Assembly (NCBI RefSeq): GCF_048553715.1
Contig: NZ_JBLZNC010000002.1
Location: 372,001-436,000, forward strand
Source of the DNA: Sagittula sp048553715
Lineage (GTDB): Bacteria; Pseudomonadota; Alphaproteobacteria; Rhodobacterales; Rhodobacteraceae
Length of the DNA stretch: 64,000 nt
Direction of reading: 5' to 3'
Position 1 is the stretch's first letter, and the number at the start of each line of letters is the position of its first letter. The notes beneath the pieces are model-generated. The model saw only the letters and a list, made by a program, of their open reading frames with translations. It was not told the DNA's origin and made no database searches. A program made the position numbers and the translations under genes. Of the stretch, positions 33,989-41,607 are shown piece after piece.

Positions 33989-34327
33989 CGTCGTTTCTGC
34001 CTGCCGAAGAACAGCCATGCATCTGTAACAATGCTGACGTTCCGCGTGAACATAGCGCGTGTTACTATCGTCGTCCGGTCAACCTTGTAACAAATGAGCG
34101 ATTCTAGCGGCCTCTTTTGAACGTGTTTTTAACGTCTACTAGCGATTAACCCTCTGTATCCTAAAGGGGTTCAAAGGATTTCCTTGTTTCAGCCCCGGAT
34201 CGGATTCTGACAGAGCTGTGACCCACGGCTCCGTGACTGGAACCCGCGCCGCCCGCGGGGCAACTTTGGTTCACCACCAGCAGGGGACGCTGGCGGCATC
34301 GCCAATACGTCTGAGGAGACACTTAAA
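33989..34327 (+). promoter_or_regulatory. Long leader of the bufferin-type operon with repeated TGTAACA motifs
   Basis: About 340 bases without a gene, visibly AT-richer than its surroundings. TGTAACA occurs at 34024-34030 and 34086-34092, and its inverse TGTTAC at 34060-34065. GTAAC is also the -35 core of SigF-type ECF promoters that drive bufferin genes in Caulobacter, but I could not find a matching -10. A CCAGC/GCTGG hairpin lies at 34277-34293, 34 bases before the precursor start. The GAGGAGA ribosome-binding site is at 34313-34319. Confidence 0.45.
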
Positions 34328-34627
34328 ATGACCGCACGCATCAAAACCGCTGCCCTGATGGGCGCATTCGCAGCACTGACCACCGCTTCCGGCGCACACG
34401 CCGCAGGTCAGGAAAAGTGCTTTGGCATCTCTTTGGCCGGTGAGAACGGCTGCGCCGCAGGCCCCGGCACCACCTGCGCCGGCACCTCGACCGTGGATTA
34501 TCAGGGCAACGCCTGGACGCTGGTCGACGCGGGCACCTGTGCCGACATCGAACTGCCCGCGATGGCAGACGGCACACCGCGCATGGGCTCGCTCGAAGAG
34601 CTGGACCGCGACCTCCCCGAGGCGTGA
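34328..34627 (+). CDS. bufA1: Bufferin-type RiPP precursor (DUF2282, BufA1-like)
   Basis: A 99-residue precursor with a signal peptide of about 25 residues (MGAFAALTTASGAHA), unusual for a RiPP but typical of bufferins, which are modified and exported as whole small proteins. The mature part has the DUF2282 arrangement of four Cys at residues 31, 42, 50 and 71: EKCFG, NGCAAG, TTCAGTS and AGTCADI. In bufferins Cys residues are turned into thiooxazole-type copper ligands. After the last Cys there is an acidic, Cys-free tail of 28 residues. It is the first gene of a four-gene operon, 61 bases before the DUF692 gene. The expected role is periplasmic copper sequestration. Confidence 0.88.
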   Translation: MTARIKTAALMGAFAALTTASGAHAAGQEKCFGISLAGENGCAAGPGTTCAGTSTVDYQGNAWTLVDAGTCADIELPAMADGTPRMGSLEELDRDLPEA

Positions 34628-34688
34628 TCGACATTCGGATCGGGGGTGATCACGCCCCCGACCCACCAGACCCGACCGGAGGGGCACC

Positions 34689-35537
34689 ATGTTTGACCAG
34701 ACCAATCACCTGCCCGCAGCACCCGGCATCGGCTACAAGCCGCAGCATTACAGCGATCTGGTGACCGATCCCGGCCCGGTCCGCTGGCTGGAAATCCATG
34801 CGGAAAACTACATGGGGGCCGGTGGCCGCCCCTTGGCGCAACTGCGCGCGCTGGCAGAGCGGTTTCCAATGTCCGTTCATGGCGTCGGCCTGTCCATCGG
34901 GGGCGAGGCGCCGCTGGACCGCGAGCATCTCGCCCGCCTGAAACACCTGCTTGGCTGGCTGCAACCGGCAAGCTTTTCGGAACATCTTGCATGGTCGACC
35001 CATGACGGGGCCTTTCTGAACGATCTGCTGCCCCTGCCCTACACGGCACAAACGCTTGGGCAGGTCTGTGACCACATCGATCAGGTGCAATCCACACTCG
35101 GCTGCCAGATGTTGCTGGAAAACCCGTCTTCTTATCTGGCCTTCACGCAAAGCACGTGGGAGGAGCCGGAGTTTCTACGCGAAATCGCCCGCCGCACCGG
35201 CTGTGGCCTGCTGCTCGATGTAAACAATGTGTTTGTGTCGGCCACAAATCTGGGCTTCTCGCCGCAGGGCTACATTGATGCCTTTGCACTGGAAAAGGTG
35301 GGCGAGGTCCACCTTGCCGGGCATGAGGCCGATACCGACGACCATGGCGCACCTTTGTTGATCGACAGCCATGGTAAACCCGTTGCCGATCCGGTTTGGG
35401 CGCTGTTCGACTACACCCTGGCCCGCTCCGGCCCGCGCCCTGCCTTGATCGAATGGGACAATGACGTACCGGACTGGCCCGTCCTCGCGGCAGAGGCACA
35501 GCGCGCCGCAACCGCGCTTAGCACGGTGCAGCCATGA
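34689..35537 (+). CDS. bufB: DUF692 multinuclear iron oxidase (MbnB/BufB-like)
   Basis: A 282-residue TIM-barrel of the MbnB-TglH-ChrH family, which uses a two- or three-iron centre to rearrange peptide Cys. It begins GIGYKPQHY and EIHAENYM, and the candidate iron ligands are spread as H64 (VHGVGLS), H99 (SEHLAW), E144 (LLENPSSY), D177/N180 (LLDVNNVF), H208 and H212 (VHLAGHEAD), H228 (DSHGKPV) and E255 (IEWDND). CCGGAGGGG precedes the ATG. Its stop overlaps the start of the DUF2063 gene (ATGA). It should modify the DUF2282 precursor together with that partner. Confidence 0.92.
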   Translation: MFDQTNHLPAAPGIGYKPQHYSDLVTDPGPVRWLEIHAENYMGAGGRPLAQLRALAERFPMSVHGVGLSIGGEAPLDREHLARLKHLLGWLQPASFSEHLAWSTHDGAFLNDLLPLPYTAQTLGQVCDHIDQVQSTLGCQMLLENPSSYLAFTQSTWEEPEFLREIARRTGCGLLLDVNNVFVSATNLGFSPQGYIDAFALEKVGEVHLAGHEADTDDHGAPLLIDSHGKPVADPVWALFDYTLARSGPRPALIEWDNDVPDWPVLAAEAQRAATALSTVQP

Positions 35538-36268
35538 ACGCGCAATTCACAAAAGCGGTTCTTACGCCAGACGCCAATCTGCCGGATGGCTTGACCGATG
35601 GCGCAGGCCGTCCCGCCGGACGCCGTTTTGCCGTCTACCGCAACAATGTCGCGGTCTCGCTGCGCGAGGCGCTGGAAACCGGCTTTCCCGCTGTGTGCAG
35701 CCTGCTCGGGGCGGAAAACTTTGCCAATGTCGCGCGCATGTTCCTGCATGATAATCCGCCGGATGATCCGCGTATGATGTTCTACGGCAAGGGGTTTCCG
35801 GATTTCCTCGGCGCGCTGCCGGCCCTGTCGCACTTGGGCTATCTGGGGGACGTCGCCCGGCTGGAACTGGCGTTGCGCGACAGCTATCACGCCGCCGACG
35901 CCGACCCGATCCCGGACCACGCGCTGCAGGCTTTGACGCCCGAGGACATGCCCCGCATTCAACTGCGCCTTGCCCCGTCTTTGCGGCTTCTGTCCTCACC
36001 TTGGCCCGTGGTGCAAATCTGGCAACGCGCGTTGAACCCACAGGCACCAAAGCCCGCGCCCGTGGCAGAGGATGTGTTGATAACGCGCCCTGCCTACGAC
36101 CCGCAACCGCATGCGCTGCCCTCGGGCGCTGCACATTTCATCCACAGCCTCGCCCAAGCTGCGACGCTAGAAGACGCGCTGGACCCAATGGCAGAGGATT
36201 TCGACCCCTCACCGATCCTTGCGCTGTTGCACCGCGACGCCGCCATCACCCAACTGACCCTGAAATGA
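35534..36268 (+). CDS. bufC: DUF2063 partner protein of the DUF692 oxidase (BufC/MbnC-like)
   Basis: A 244-residue protein with an N-terminal DUF2063 domain (about residues 1-95): FTKAVLTPDANLPDGL, RRFAVYRNNVAVSLREALETGFPAVCSLLGAENFANVARMFL is the characteristic core, then FPDFLGALP and YLGDVARLELALRDSYHAAD. Such proteins hold and present the precursor to the iron oxidase; the complex acts in the cytoplasm. Four-base overlaps at both ends couple it to bufB and to the DoxX gene. Confidence 0.9.
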   Translation: MNAQFTKAVLTPDANLPDGLTDGAGRPAGRRFAVYRNNVAVSLREALETGFPAVCSLLGAENFANVARMFLHDNPPDDPRMMFYGKGFPDFLGALPALSHLGYLGDVARLELALRDSYHAADADPIPDHALQALTPEDMPRIQLRLAPSLRLLSSPWPVVQIWQRALNPQAPKPAPVAEDVLITRPAYDPQPHALPSGAAHFIHSLAQAATLEDALDPMAEDFDPSPILALLHRDAAITQLTLK

Positions 36269-36810
36269 GCCCTGCCATGATCGCACTCTATACCTCTGTC
36301 ACCCGCCAACTGGACCGCATCGACCTGTCCTTGATGGCCCGCATTGTTTTTGCCGCGACGTTGGCGGGATATTTCTGGAAAAGCGCGGCGACCAAACTGT
36401 TTGACCGCAATGAGACAGGCCTTGCGGACCTGCTGTCGCTGAACCCCAATGTCTATGCGCAGATCTTTCCCAAGGCGTTCGAGGCCGCTGGTTACGATCC
36501 CTCTGCCCTGTCCGGTTTTCACGCGCTGATCGCATGGGCCGGTACGCTCGCAGAATATGTTCTGCCTCTGCTGATCATCATCGGATTGCTGACGCGTTTG
36601 GCCGCTTTGGGCATGATCGGCTTCGTGATCGTGCAGACCGCCACCGACATCTGGGGACATGGCGCGACCGCCGGTGCCTTGTTCGATGGCCGCTACCAGT
36701 TGCTGGACGAACGTAGCCTGTGGATTGCGCTGTTCCTTGTTCTGGTCTTCAAGGGCGGCGGGCTTTTGTCCATTGACCGCGCCGCCGCCAAACGGTTGTC
36801 CGCTTACTGA
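36265..36810 (+). CDS. bufD: DoxX family membrane protein (BufD-like)
   Basis: A 181-residue protein with four membrane helices of the DoxX fold: LMARIVFAATLAGYFWKSAATKL, AWAGTLAEYVLPLLIIIGLLTRLAALGMIGFVIVQTATDIWG, and a last helix LWIALFLVLVFKGGGLLSID. DoxX proteins recur at the end of bufferin operons; their exact role is unknown. The start at 36265 overlaps the bufC stop (ATGA). The frame stays open upstream, but that part is antisense-like and has no site. Its 3' end overlaps the convergent ArsC-like gene by seven bases. Confidence 0.88.
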   Translation: MSPAMIALYTSVTRQLDRIDLSLMARIVFAATLAGYFWKSAATKLFDRNETGLADLLSLNPNVYAQIFPKAFEAAGYDPSALSGFHALIAWAGTLAEYVLPLLIIIGLLTRLAALGMIGFVIVQTATDIWGHGATAGALFDGRYQLLDERSLWIALFLVLVFKGGGLLSIDRAAAKRLSAY

Positions 36811-37124
36811 GCCGTCAGGGCCGCTTGCGTGGCCTTGTCCCAGCCCAGATACAGGCTGTCGCCGTCGGCAATGAGCGGCCGTTTCATCAAGGTCGGATGC
36901 GCTGCGATCAAATCCAGCGGCGCACCGGCCCTCGCGGCCTCGTCCAGAGCGCGCCATGTGGTGGACCGAGTGTTCAGCAGCTTGTCGCCAAATTGGTCGT
37001 ATGCCGCCTGCAACAGAGCTGTCGGGACGCCATCCGTGCGGACATCGACAAACTCTGCACGCCCGTCCAACGCCTTTAACGCTTTGCGGCAAGTATCGCA
37101 GGTCTTCAGCCCATACAGTTTCAT
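36804..37124 (-). CDS. ArsC/Spx-family thiol reductase-like protein
   Basis: A 106-residue thioredoxin-fold protein of the ArsC/Spx/YffB family: MKLYGLKTCDTCRKALKAL with a CxxC pair, VDVRTDGVPTALL, and the C-terminal HPTLMKRPLIADGDSLYLGWD with the conserved Arg. It is too divergent to name as arsenate reductase. It is convergent with the bufD gene and its stop lies inside that gene. Confidence 0.9.
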   Translation of the reverse strand: MKLYGLKTCDTCRKALKALDGRAEFVDVRTDGVPTALLQAAYDQFGDKLLNTRSTTWRALDEAARAGAPLDLIAAHPTLMKRPLIADGDSLYLGWDKATQAALTAQ

Positions 37125-37386
37125 TCCAGTCTCCTTGGTGGTCTGCCGCGCATGTCTGCCCCGCTATCCGGCAAACCGCGTAAAAATTCACGGACAGCTT
37201 GAACCACGCGGCAGTTTTTCTTGCAAATGTTACATAAGGTCGCTCCAATTTAGGGGTGGTATTTGAGGAACCGCGCATCCGGCCCGATTATTTCCGGGCA
37301 CTCCGGCGCCAGAGGCGAATATCGCGGGGATGCCTCCCCCTATTGGTTCGAGGCGGCAGATAGACTTGGAAAGGAGCACGGGAATT

Positions 37387-37593
37387 ATGCCCAGCGGCAC
37401 CGTGAAATGGTTCAACACCACCAAAGGCTACGGCTTTATCGCCCCCGAGGAAGGCGGCAAGGACGTTTTTGTTCACATCTCGGCGGTCGAACGGTCGGGA
37501 TTGACGGGCTTGGCCGATAATCAAAAGGTCGCCTATGAGTTGCGCGAAGGGCGCGATGGCCGCACCATGGCATCGGACCTGCAGCTTTTGTAA
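37387..37593 (+). CDS. Cold-shock domain protein
   Basis: A 68-residue single cold-shock domain: GTVKWFNTTKGYGFIAPEEGGKDVFVHISAVE carries RNP1 (KGYGFI) and RNP2 (VFVHI). It is an RNA chaperone of the CspA type. AAAGGAGC precedes the ATG. The 262 bases upstream hold no gene; they include an AT-rich stretch (TTGCAAATGTTACATAAGG) that may contain the promoter and would leave a long leader, as is common for csp genes. Confidence 0.95.
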   Translation: MPSGTVKWFNTTKGYGFIAPEEGGKDVFVHISAVERSGLTGLADNQKVAYELREGRDGRTMASDLQLL

Positions 37594-37706
37594 CGGCCCT
37601 TGCGCACCGGGCTGCTGCCGGGGCGCGGTGACACAAAATTAAAGCTTCTCCCTGATCGTGCTGTCGAACGGGGCGCCGCCTTGCACCCCGGTGTGGGAGC
37701 GTCGAC

Positions 37707-38075
37707 ATGCCGGTTCTGGGATCAAACGTTATTGCGGGCACGGTGGGCCTGTCTTTCATGGGCGCGCTGGTGGTCGGCGCACAGTTTCTACCGCCGCTGA
37801 CACAGCCGGACCCTGTGGCCTTCCCCGAGTTCAGCCAGTTTCGCGCCTTGACCGGCGACAACGCCGGCCTGGTCGAGGCGCGCAGCGGTTCTGGGCGCGG
37901 CGCGATCATCGACCCCGGCAGATTTTGTCGCGACACCATGCGCGGCGTGGATTGCGGCTGTTTCCGTGATGCCGCGATCGAGGTTCTGTCCGGCGGTCAA
38001 CGACGCGCCGCCGGATGGCAATACGCCAACGACTGGCAGCTTGCGCAGGTCCAAGCAGAGCAAAGCTGCCGCTAG
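37707..38075 (+). CDS. Small protein with one N-terminal membrane or signal segment, unknown
   Basis: A 122-residue protein that I do not recognise. Residues 5-30 (GSNVIAGTVGLSFMGALVVGAQFLPPL) are hydrophobic and would act as an anchor or uncleaved signal. The rest is small and polar with three Cys in FCRDTMRGVDCGCFRD and one at the C-terminus. GTGGGAGC precedes the ATG. Its stop lies three bases from the stop of the opposing metR-like gene. Codon use is normal for the region, which supports a real gene. Confidence 0.6.
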   Translation: MPVLGSNVIAGTVGLSFMGALVVGAQFLPPLTQPDPVAFPEFSQFRALTGDNAGLVEARSGSGRGAIIDPGRFCRDTMRGVDCGCFRDAAIEVLSGGQRRAAGWQYANDWQLAQVQAEQSCR

Positions 38076-38078
38076 GGA

Positions 38079-38984
38079 TCAGGCCGATTGCAGGCGCCGT
38101 GCCTCTTGCCCCGCCAGCGCGATCAGCTTTTGCATATAGGGCTTGTCCAGATCCTCGCGGCGCACAGCGGCATAGAGACGACGGGTCAGCCCCTCCTCAG
38201 TGATCTGGCGCGTCACATAATCAGAGGAATATTTGACCTCGCGCACCACCCAATCGGGCAGCACCGATACACCGCGATTGGACGCAACCAGCAACAAAAT
38301 CACCGCCGTCAGTTCGACCTGCCGGATGGAGGCAGGTTCAACCTTGGCGGGGGTCAACAACTGGCTGAAAATATCCAGCCGTGCGCGGTCAACCGGATAG
38401 GTGATCAAGGTCTGCCCGCGAAAATCGGCGGCCTCGATATACTCTTTTGCCGCCAATGGATGCTGGCTGGAGGCGACAAACACCGGAGCGTAATCAAACA
38501 GCGGCACGAACTCGACGCCCGGCAGATCCTCCGGATCCGAGGAGATCACCACATCAACCTCTTCTTTCATCAAGGCTGGCAAGGCGTCGAAGGCCAGACC
38601 GGGCCGAATATCGACGTCCACGTCGTTGAATTCGCGACGGAACCCCTCGAGCACCGGAAACAGCCATTCAAAACAGGCGTGACATTCGATCGCGATATGC
38701 AGCCGCCCCGCATGACCTGCGCGCAGCCCCATGAATTCGTCCTGCAGCGCTTCGACCTGCGGCAAAACCTGTTCAGCCAGCCGCAGCAGACGCAGCCCCG
38801 CCGCCGACAAGGTCATCGGTTTCGACCGGCGCACAAACAATTCCACACCGGCCTGATCCTCCAGCCCCTTGATTTGGTGGCTCAGCGCGCTCTGTGTGAT
38901 GTTCAGGACATCCGCCGCCTTGGCCACACCGCCATAATCGTGGATCGCCTTGATGGTGCGCAGGTGGCGGAATTCGATATGCAT
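38079..38984 (-). CDS. metR: LysR family regulator, MetR type
   Basis: A 301-residue LTTR. The helix-turn-helix is HLRTIKAIHDYGGVAKAADVLNITQSALSHQIKGLE. The effector domain contains IECHACFEWLFPVLEGFR, typical of homocysteine-responsive MetR. ATG at 38984 matches the family start (HIEFRHLRTI); the frame extends 14 codons further. It is divergent from metF, the classical MetR target, and a T-N11-A inverted repeat lies between them, which supports the name. Confidence 0.88.
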   Translation of the reverse strand: MHIEFRHLRTIKAIHDYGGVAKAADVLNITQSALSHQIKGLEDQAGVELFVRRSKPMTLSAAGLRLLRLAEQVLPQVEALQDEFMGLRAGHAGRLHIAIECHACFEWLFPVLEGFRREFNDVDVDIRPGLAFDALPALMKEEVDVVISSDPEDLPGVEFVPLFDYAPVFVASSQHPLAAKEYIEAADFRGQTLITYPVDRARLDIFSQLLTPAKVEPASIRQVELTAVILLLVASNRGVSVLPDWVVREVKYSSDYVTRQITEEGLTRRLYAAVRREDLDKPYMQKLIALAGQEARRLQSA

Positions 38985-39012
38985 GTTCGCCTCATGTTGA
39001 ACTTGAGTTTTA

Positions 39013-39025
39013 TGAGTTTGCCTCA
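39013..39025. promoter_or_regulatory. Candidate MetR box
   Basis: TGAGTTTGCCTCA is TGAG-N5-CTCA, close to the TGAA-N5-TTCA consensus for MetR and with the T-N11-A spacing of LysR sites. It lies 28 bases upstream of metR and 84 bases upstream of metF. A related CTCA...TTGAG arrangement overlaps at 38992-39007. Confidence 0.55.
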
Positions 39026-39109
39026 ATATGCATGCCGTGCCATATAGAGTACAAGACGCAAATGCCCCCGCGAGTGTCGCAAATGCACTCCGATCCGAAA
39101 GAGACCGAT

Positions 39110-39976
39110 ATGACCCGCCCCGAGATCAGCCTTGAATTCTTTCCGCCGAAAAACATCGAAGGCACCTTTCGCCTTTGGGATTCGGTGCAGGTTCTGGCCC
39201 CGCTGGCCCCGCGCTTTGTGTCGGTGACCTATGGCGCGGGCGGCACCACCCGCGATCTGACCCGCGATGTGGTGGCCACGATCCACAAACATTCCGGCCT
39301 GCGCACGGCGGCGCATCTGACCTGTGTCGATGCCACCAAAGAGGAAACCCTGCAAGTCGCGCGCGATTTTGCAAAGGTCGGCGTGTCCGACATTGTGGCC
39401 CTGCGCGGCGACCCACCCAAAGGGTCGGACGGTTTCACCCCCCATCCCGAAGGGTTCAACAACTCGGTTGAGCTGATCAGCGCGCTTGCCGACACTGGCG
39501 ATTTCACCATTCGCGTTGGTGCCTACCCGGACATTCACCCCGAAGCAGCCAGCGCACAGGCGGACATCGACTGGCTGAAGCGCAAGATCGACGCCGGCGC
39601 GTCCGAAGCGCTGACGCAGTTTTTCTTTGAATCCGAGACGTTTTTCCGTTTCCGGGATGCATGCGCCAAGGCGGGGATCGACCAATACGTCACCCCCGGC
39701 ATCCTGCCGATTGAAAACTGGAAAGGCGCGCGCCGCTTTGCCGAAGGCTGCGGCACCAAGATCCCCGCATGGGTCATCGACGCCTTCGAGGCGGCCGAGC
39801 GTGACGGGCGCACGGACCTGTTGGCCACGGCGATCTGCACCGAGCTGTGTGACGAGCTGATCGAGGGCGGCGTGGACAAGCTGCATTTCTACACGCTCAA
39901 CCGCCCGGAGCTGACCCGCGACGTATGTTTCGCGCTGGGGGTCACGCCGGAAACCACGCTGGAACGCGTGGCCTGA
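39110..39976 (+). CDS. metF: 5,10-methylenetetrahydrofolate reductase
   Basis: FAD-dependent reductase making 5-methyl-THF for methionine synthesis. It has 288 residues. It opens with PEISLEFFPPKN (catalytic Glu in EFFPPK), then FVSVTYGAGGTTRDLT, HLTCVDATKEE, DIVALRGDPPKG and QFFFESETFF, the FAD and folate sites. ATG at 39110 follows GAAAGAG and gives the family length. A strong bidirectional terminator follows. Confidence 0.96.
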   Translation: MTRPEISLEFFPPKNIEGTFRLWDSVQVLAPLAPRFVSVTYGAGGTTRDLTRDVVATIHKHSGLRTAAHLTCVDATKEETLQVARDFAKVGVSDIVALRGDPPKGSDGFTPHPEGFNNSVELISALADTGDFTIRVGAYPDIHPEAASAQADIDWLKRKIDAGASEALTQFFFESETFFRFRDACAKAGIDQYVTPGILPIENWKGARRFAEGCGTKIPAWVIDAFEAAERDGRTDLLATAICTELCDELIEGGVDKLHFYTLNRPELTRDVCFALGVTPETTLERVA

Positions 39977-39999
39977 TACCATAGCAATACCACTCACGG

Positions 40000-40033
40000 A
40001 AAACGCCCCGACACATCCTGTGCGGGGCGTTTT
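40000..40033. terminator. Bidirectional terminator between metF and the FAH-family gene
   Basis: AAAACGCCCC (40000-40009) pairs with GGGGCGTTTT (40024-40033); the inner GACACA/TGTGC part extends the stem. A-run and T-run on either side make it work in both directions, and both flanking stops point to it. Confidence 0.9.
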
Positions 40034-40051
40034 GCTGTGTGGCACTGGCGG

Positions 40052-40897
40052 TTACTCGGCGGCGACGGCCTCTTGGCGCTGGGTGCCCAGACCTTCGATG
40101 GACACTTCCATAACGTCGCCGGGTTTGAGGAAGCGCTGGGGCTTCATGCCCATGCCCACGCCCGCCGGAGTGCCTGTGGCGATGATATCGCCCGGCTTCA
40201 GCTTCATGAACTGGCTCATGTGCGAGATGATTTGCACCACGCTAAAGATCATGTCGTCTGTGGATTCGTCCTGCACCGTGGTGCCGTTCAGCTTCAGCGA
40301 CACGCGCAGATCCTGCGGGTTTGGCACCTCGTCGGCGGTGACCAGCCACGGGCCTGTCGGGCCAAAGGTCGGGGCGGACTTGCCCTTGACCCATTGGCCA
40401 CCGCGTTCAATCTGGAAGCTGCGTTCGGACATGTCATTCACAACGCAGTAGCCTGCGACGTAATCCAGCGCGTCCTCCTCGGAGACGTAAAGCGCCTCTT
40501 TGCCGATGACGACACCCAGCTCGACCTCCCAGTCGGATTTCTCGGAGCCACGCGGGATGATGACGGCATCGTTCGGCCCGGACAGTGCCGAGGTGGCCTT
40601 GTTGAACAGGATCGGCTCTGCCGGCTTGTCCATGCCGGTTTCTTCGGCGTGTTTGGCGTAGTTCAGACCGATGCAGTAGAAATTCGGCACCGACGCCAGA
40701 CAGGCGCCAATGCGGCCCGGCTCGGACACAACGGGCAGGCTGTCCACATCGATGCTGCGCAGTTTGGCCAGTGCGTCCAACGACACGGTCTCGCCCGCGA
40801 AGTCGGTGACATGGGCGGACAGGTCACGCACCGCCCCCGTATCATCCAGCATTCCCGGCTTTTCCTGACCTTGCGGTCCGTAGCGTAGCAATTTCAT
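40052..40897 (-). CDS. Fumarylacetoacetate hydrolase family protein, likely 2,4-diketo-3-deoxy-acid hydrolase
   Basis: A 281-residue FAH-fold hydrolase. FYCIGLNYAKHAEE, EPILFNKATSALSGPND, and DWEVELGVVIGKE with the metal-binding acidic residues are canonical, as is the closing GDIIATGTPAGVGMG. FAH-fold enzymes cleave C-C bonds in 2,4-diketo acids; in L-rhamnose, L-fucose and pentose pathways one hydrolyses 2,4-diketo-3-deoxy sugar acids to pyruvate plus an acid. It is last in an operon with a dehydratase, an SDR and a GntR regulator, which fits that role (inference). Confidence 0.88.
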   Translation of the reverse strand: MKLLRYGPQGQEKPGMLDDTGAVRDLSAHVTDFAGETVSLDALAKLRSIDVDSLPVVSEPGRIGACLASVPNFYCIGLNYAKHAEETGMDKPAEPILFNKATSALSGPNDAVIIPRGSEKSDWEVELGVVIGKEALYVSEEDALDYVAGYCVVNDMSERSFQIERGGQWVKGKSAPTFGPTGPWLVTADEVPNPQDLRVSLKLNGTTVQDESTDDMIFSVVQIISHMSQFMKLKPGDIIATGTPAGVGMGMKPQRFLKPGDVMEVSIEGLGTQRQEAVAAE

Positions 40898-40923
40898 GTC
40901 TCTCTCCCTTGGGTTCGGTGAAA

Positions 40924-41607
40924 TCAGCGGGCGCTGTCCGGCCCGGTGGTCTGTGAGGCGCGCGCCTTGAAATAGTCACGCACATTGTCGTGCAGCCGCT
41001 CCAGATGGGCGGCCAGTGTGGCATCCACCCGATCCGCATCGCGCGCGCGCAGGCCCGCGACGATCTCGGCATGTTGTTGCAGAACGCGGTCGCGCGCCTT
41101 TTTGCGGGTGGCGGACAGGAAACGCGCCCGCCAAAGCCGCGCCACAAGCGCGCGATGCGTTTCTGCCAGAACCGGGTTGTGCGCGGCCTCGGCGATGGCG
41201 CGGTGAAAGCGCATATCCATCTCGAACAGGTCCAGCTCGTCAGCGCGGTCGTAGTCCTGTTCCATCTGTCGGGCCAGCGCGGCAATGCCTTCGATGTCTT
41301 CGCAGGTGGCCCGCGCACAGGCCAGACGGGCCGACAGACGTTCCAGCCCGCTCATGACCTCGATGTTATGGGCGATGTCCGCGAAACTCGGGTCAGCCAC
41401 AACCGGCGAGCGCGCAGGCCGCAGCAGCAACAGCCCCTCTTGCGCGAGAATGCGGATCGCTTCGCGCATGGGGGTGCGGCTGACGCCCAAGGCGCTGGCA
41501 TGGTCGCGCTCCTTCACAGGGGCGCCGGGGGCCAATGTGCCGCGCAGGATGTCGCGCCGCAGGTGGTTGGCCAGCTGTTCCGACAGCGTCGCGTCCGTCA
41601 TCGTCAT
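40924..41607 (-). CDS. GntR family regulator, FadR/FCD subfamily
   Basis: A 227-residue regulator with an N-terminal winged helix-turn-helix (LANHLRRDILRGTLAPGAPVKERDHASALGVSRTPMREAIRILAQEG) and an alpha-helical FCD ligand domain from about residue 85 with the metal-binding DMRFHRAIAEAAHNPVL and a later HLERLHDNV. Its ATG overlaps the stop of the SDR gene (ATGA). It is the obvious candidate to bind the three TGGTATACCA palindromes at the promoters of this island, with a sugar acid or its keto product as inducer (inference). Confidence 0.9.
   Translation of the reverse strand: MTMTDATLSEQLANHLRRDILRGTLAPGAPVKERDHASALGVSRTPMREAIRILAQEGLLLLRPARSPVVADPSFADIAHNIEVMSGLERLSARLACARATCEDIEGIAALARQMEQDYDRADELDLFEMDMRFHRAIAEAAHNPVLAETHRALVARLWRARFLSATRKKARDRVLQQHAEIVAGLRARDADRVDATLAAHLERLHDNVRDYFKARASQTTGPDSAR

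Noticed and set aside
31862..34018. Long open frame (718 codons) on the - strand opposite thrS
   Set aside because: Antisense shadow of thrS; no recognisable motif and composition typical of reversed high-GC coding sequence.
36001..36264. N-terminal extension of the DoxX gene from 36001
   Set aside because: The extension overlaps bufC in another frame, is Arg/Pro-rich and lacks a ribosome-binding site; the ATGA overlap at 36265 gives a normal DoxX start.
38985..39109. SAM- or SAH-responsive riboswitch before metF
   Set aside because: The spacer is only 125 bases, has no recognisable aptamer core, and is explained by a MetR box.
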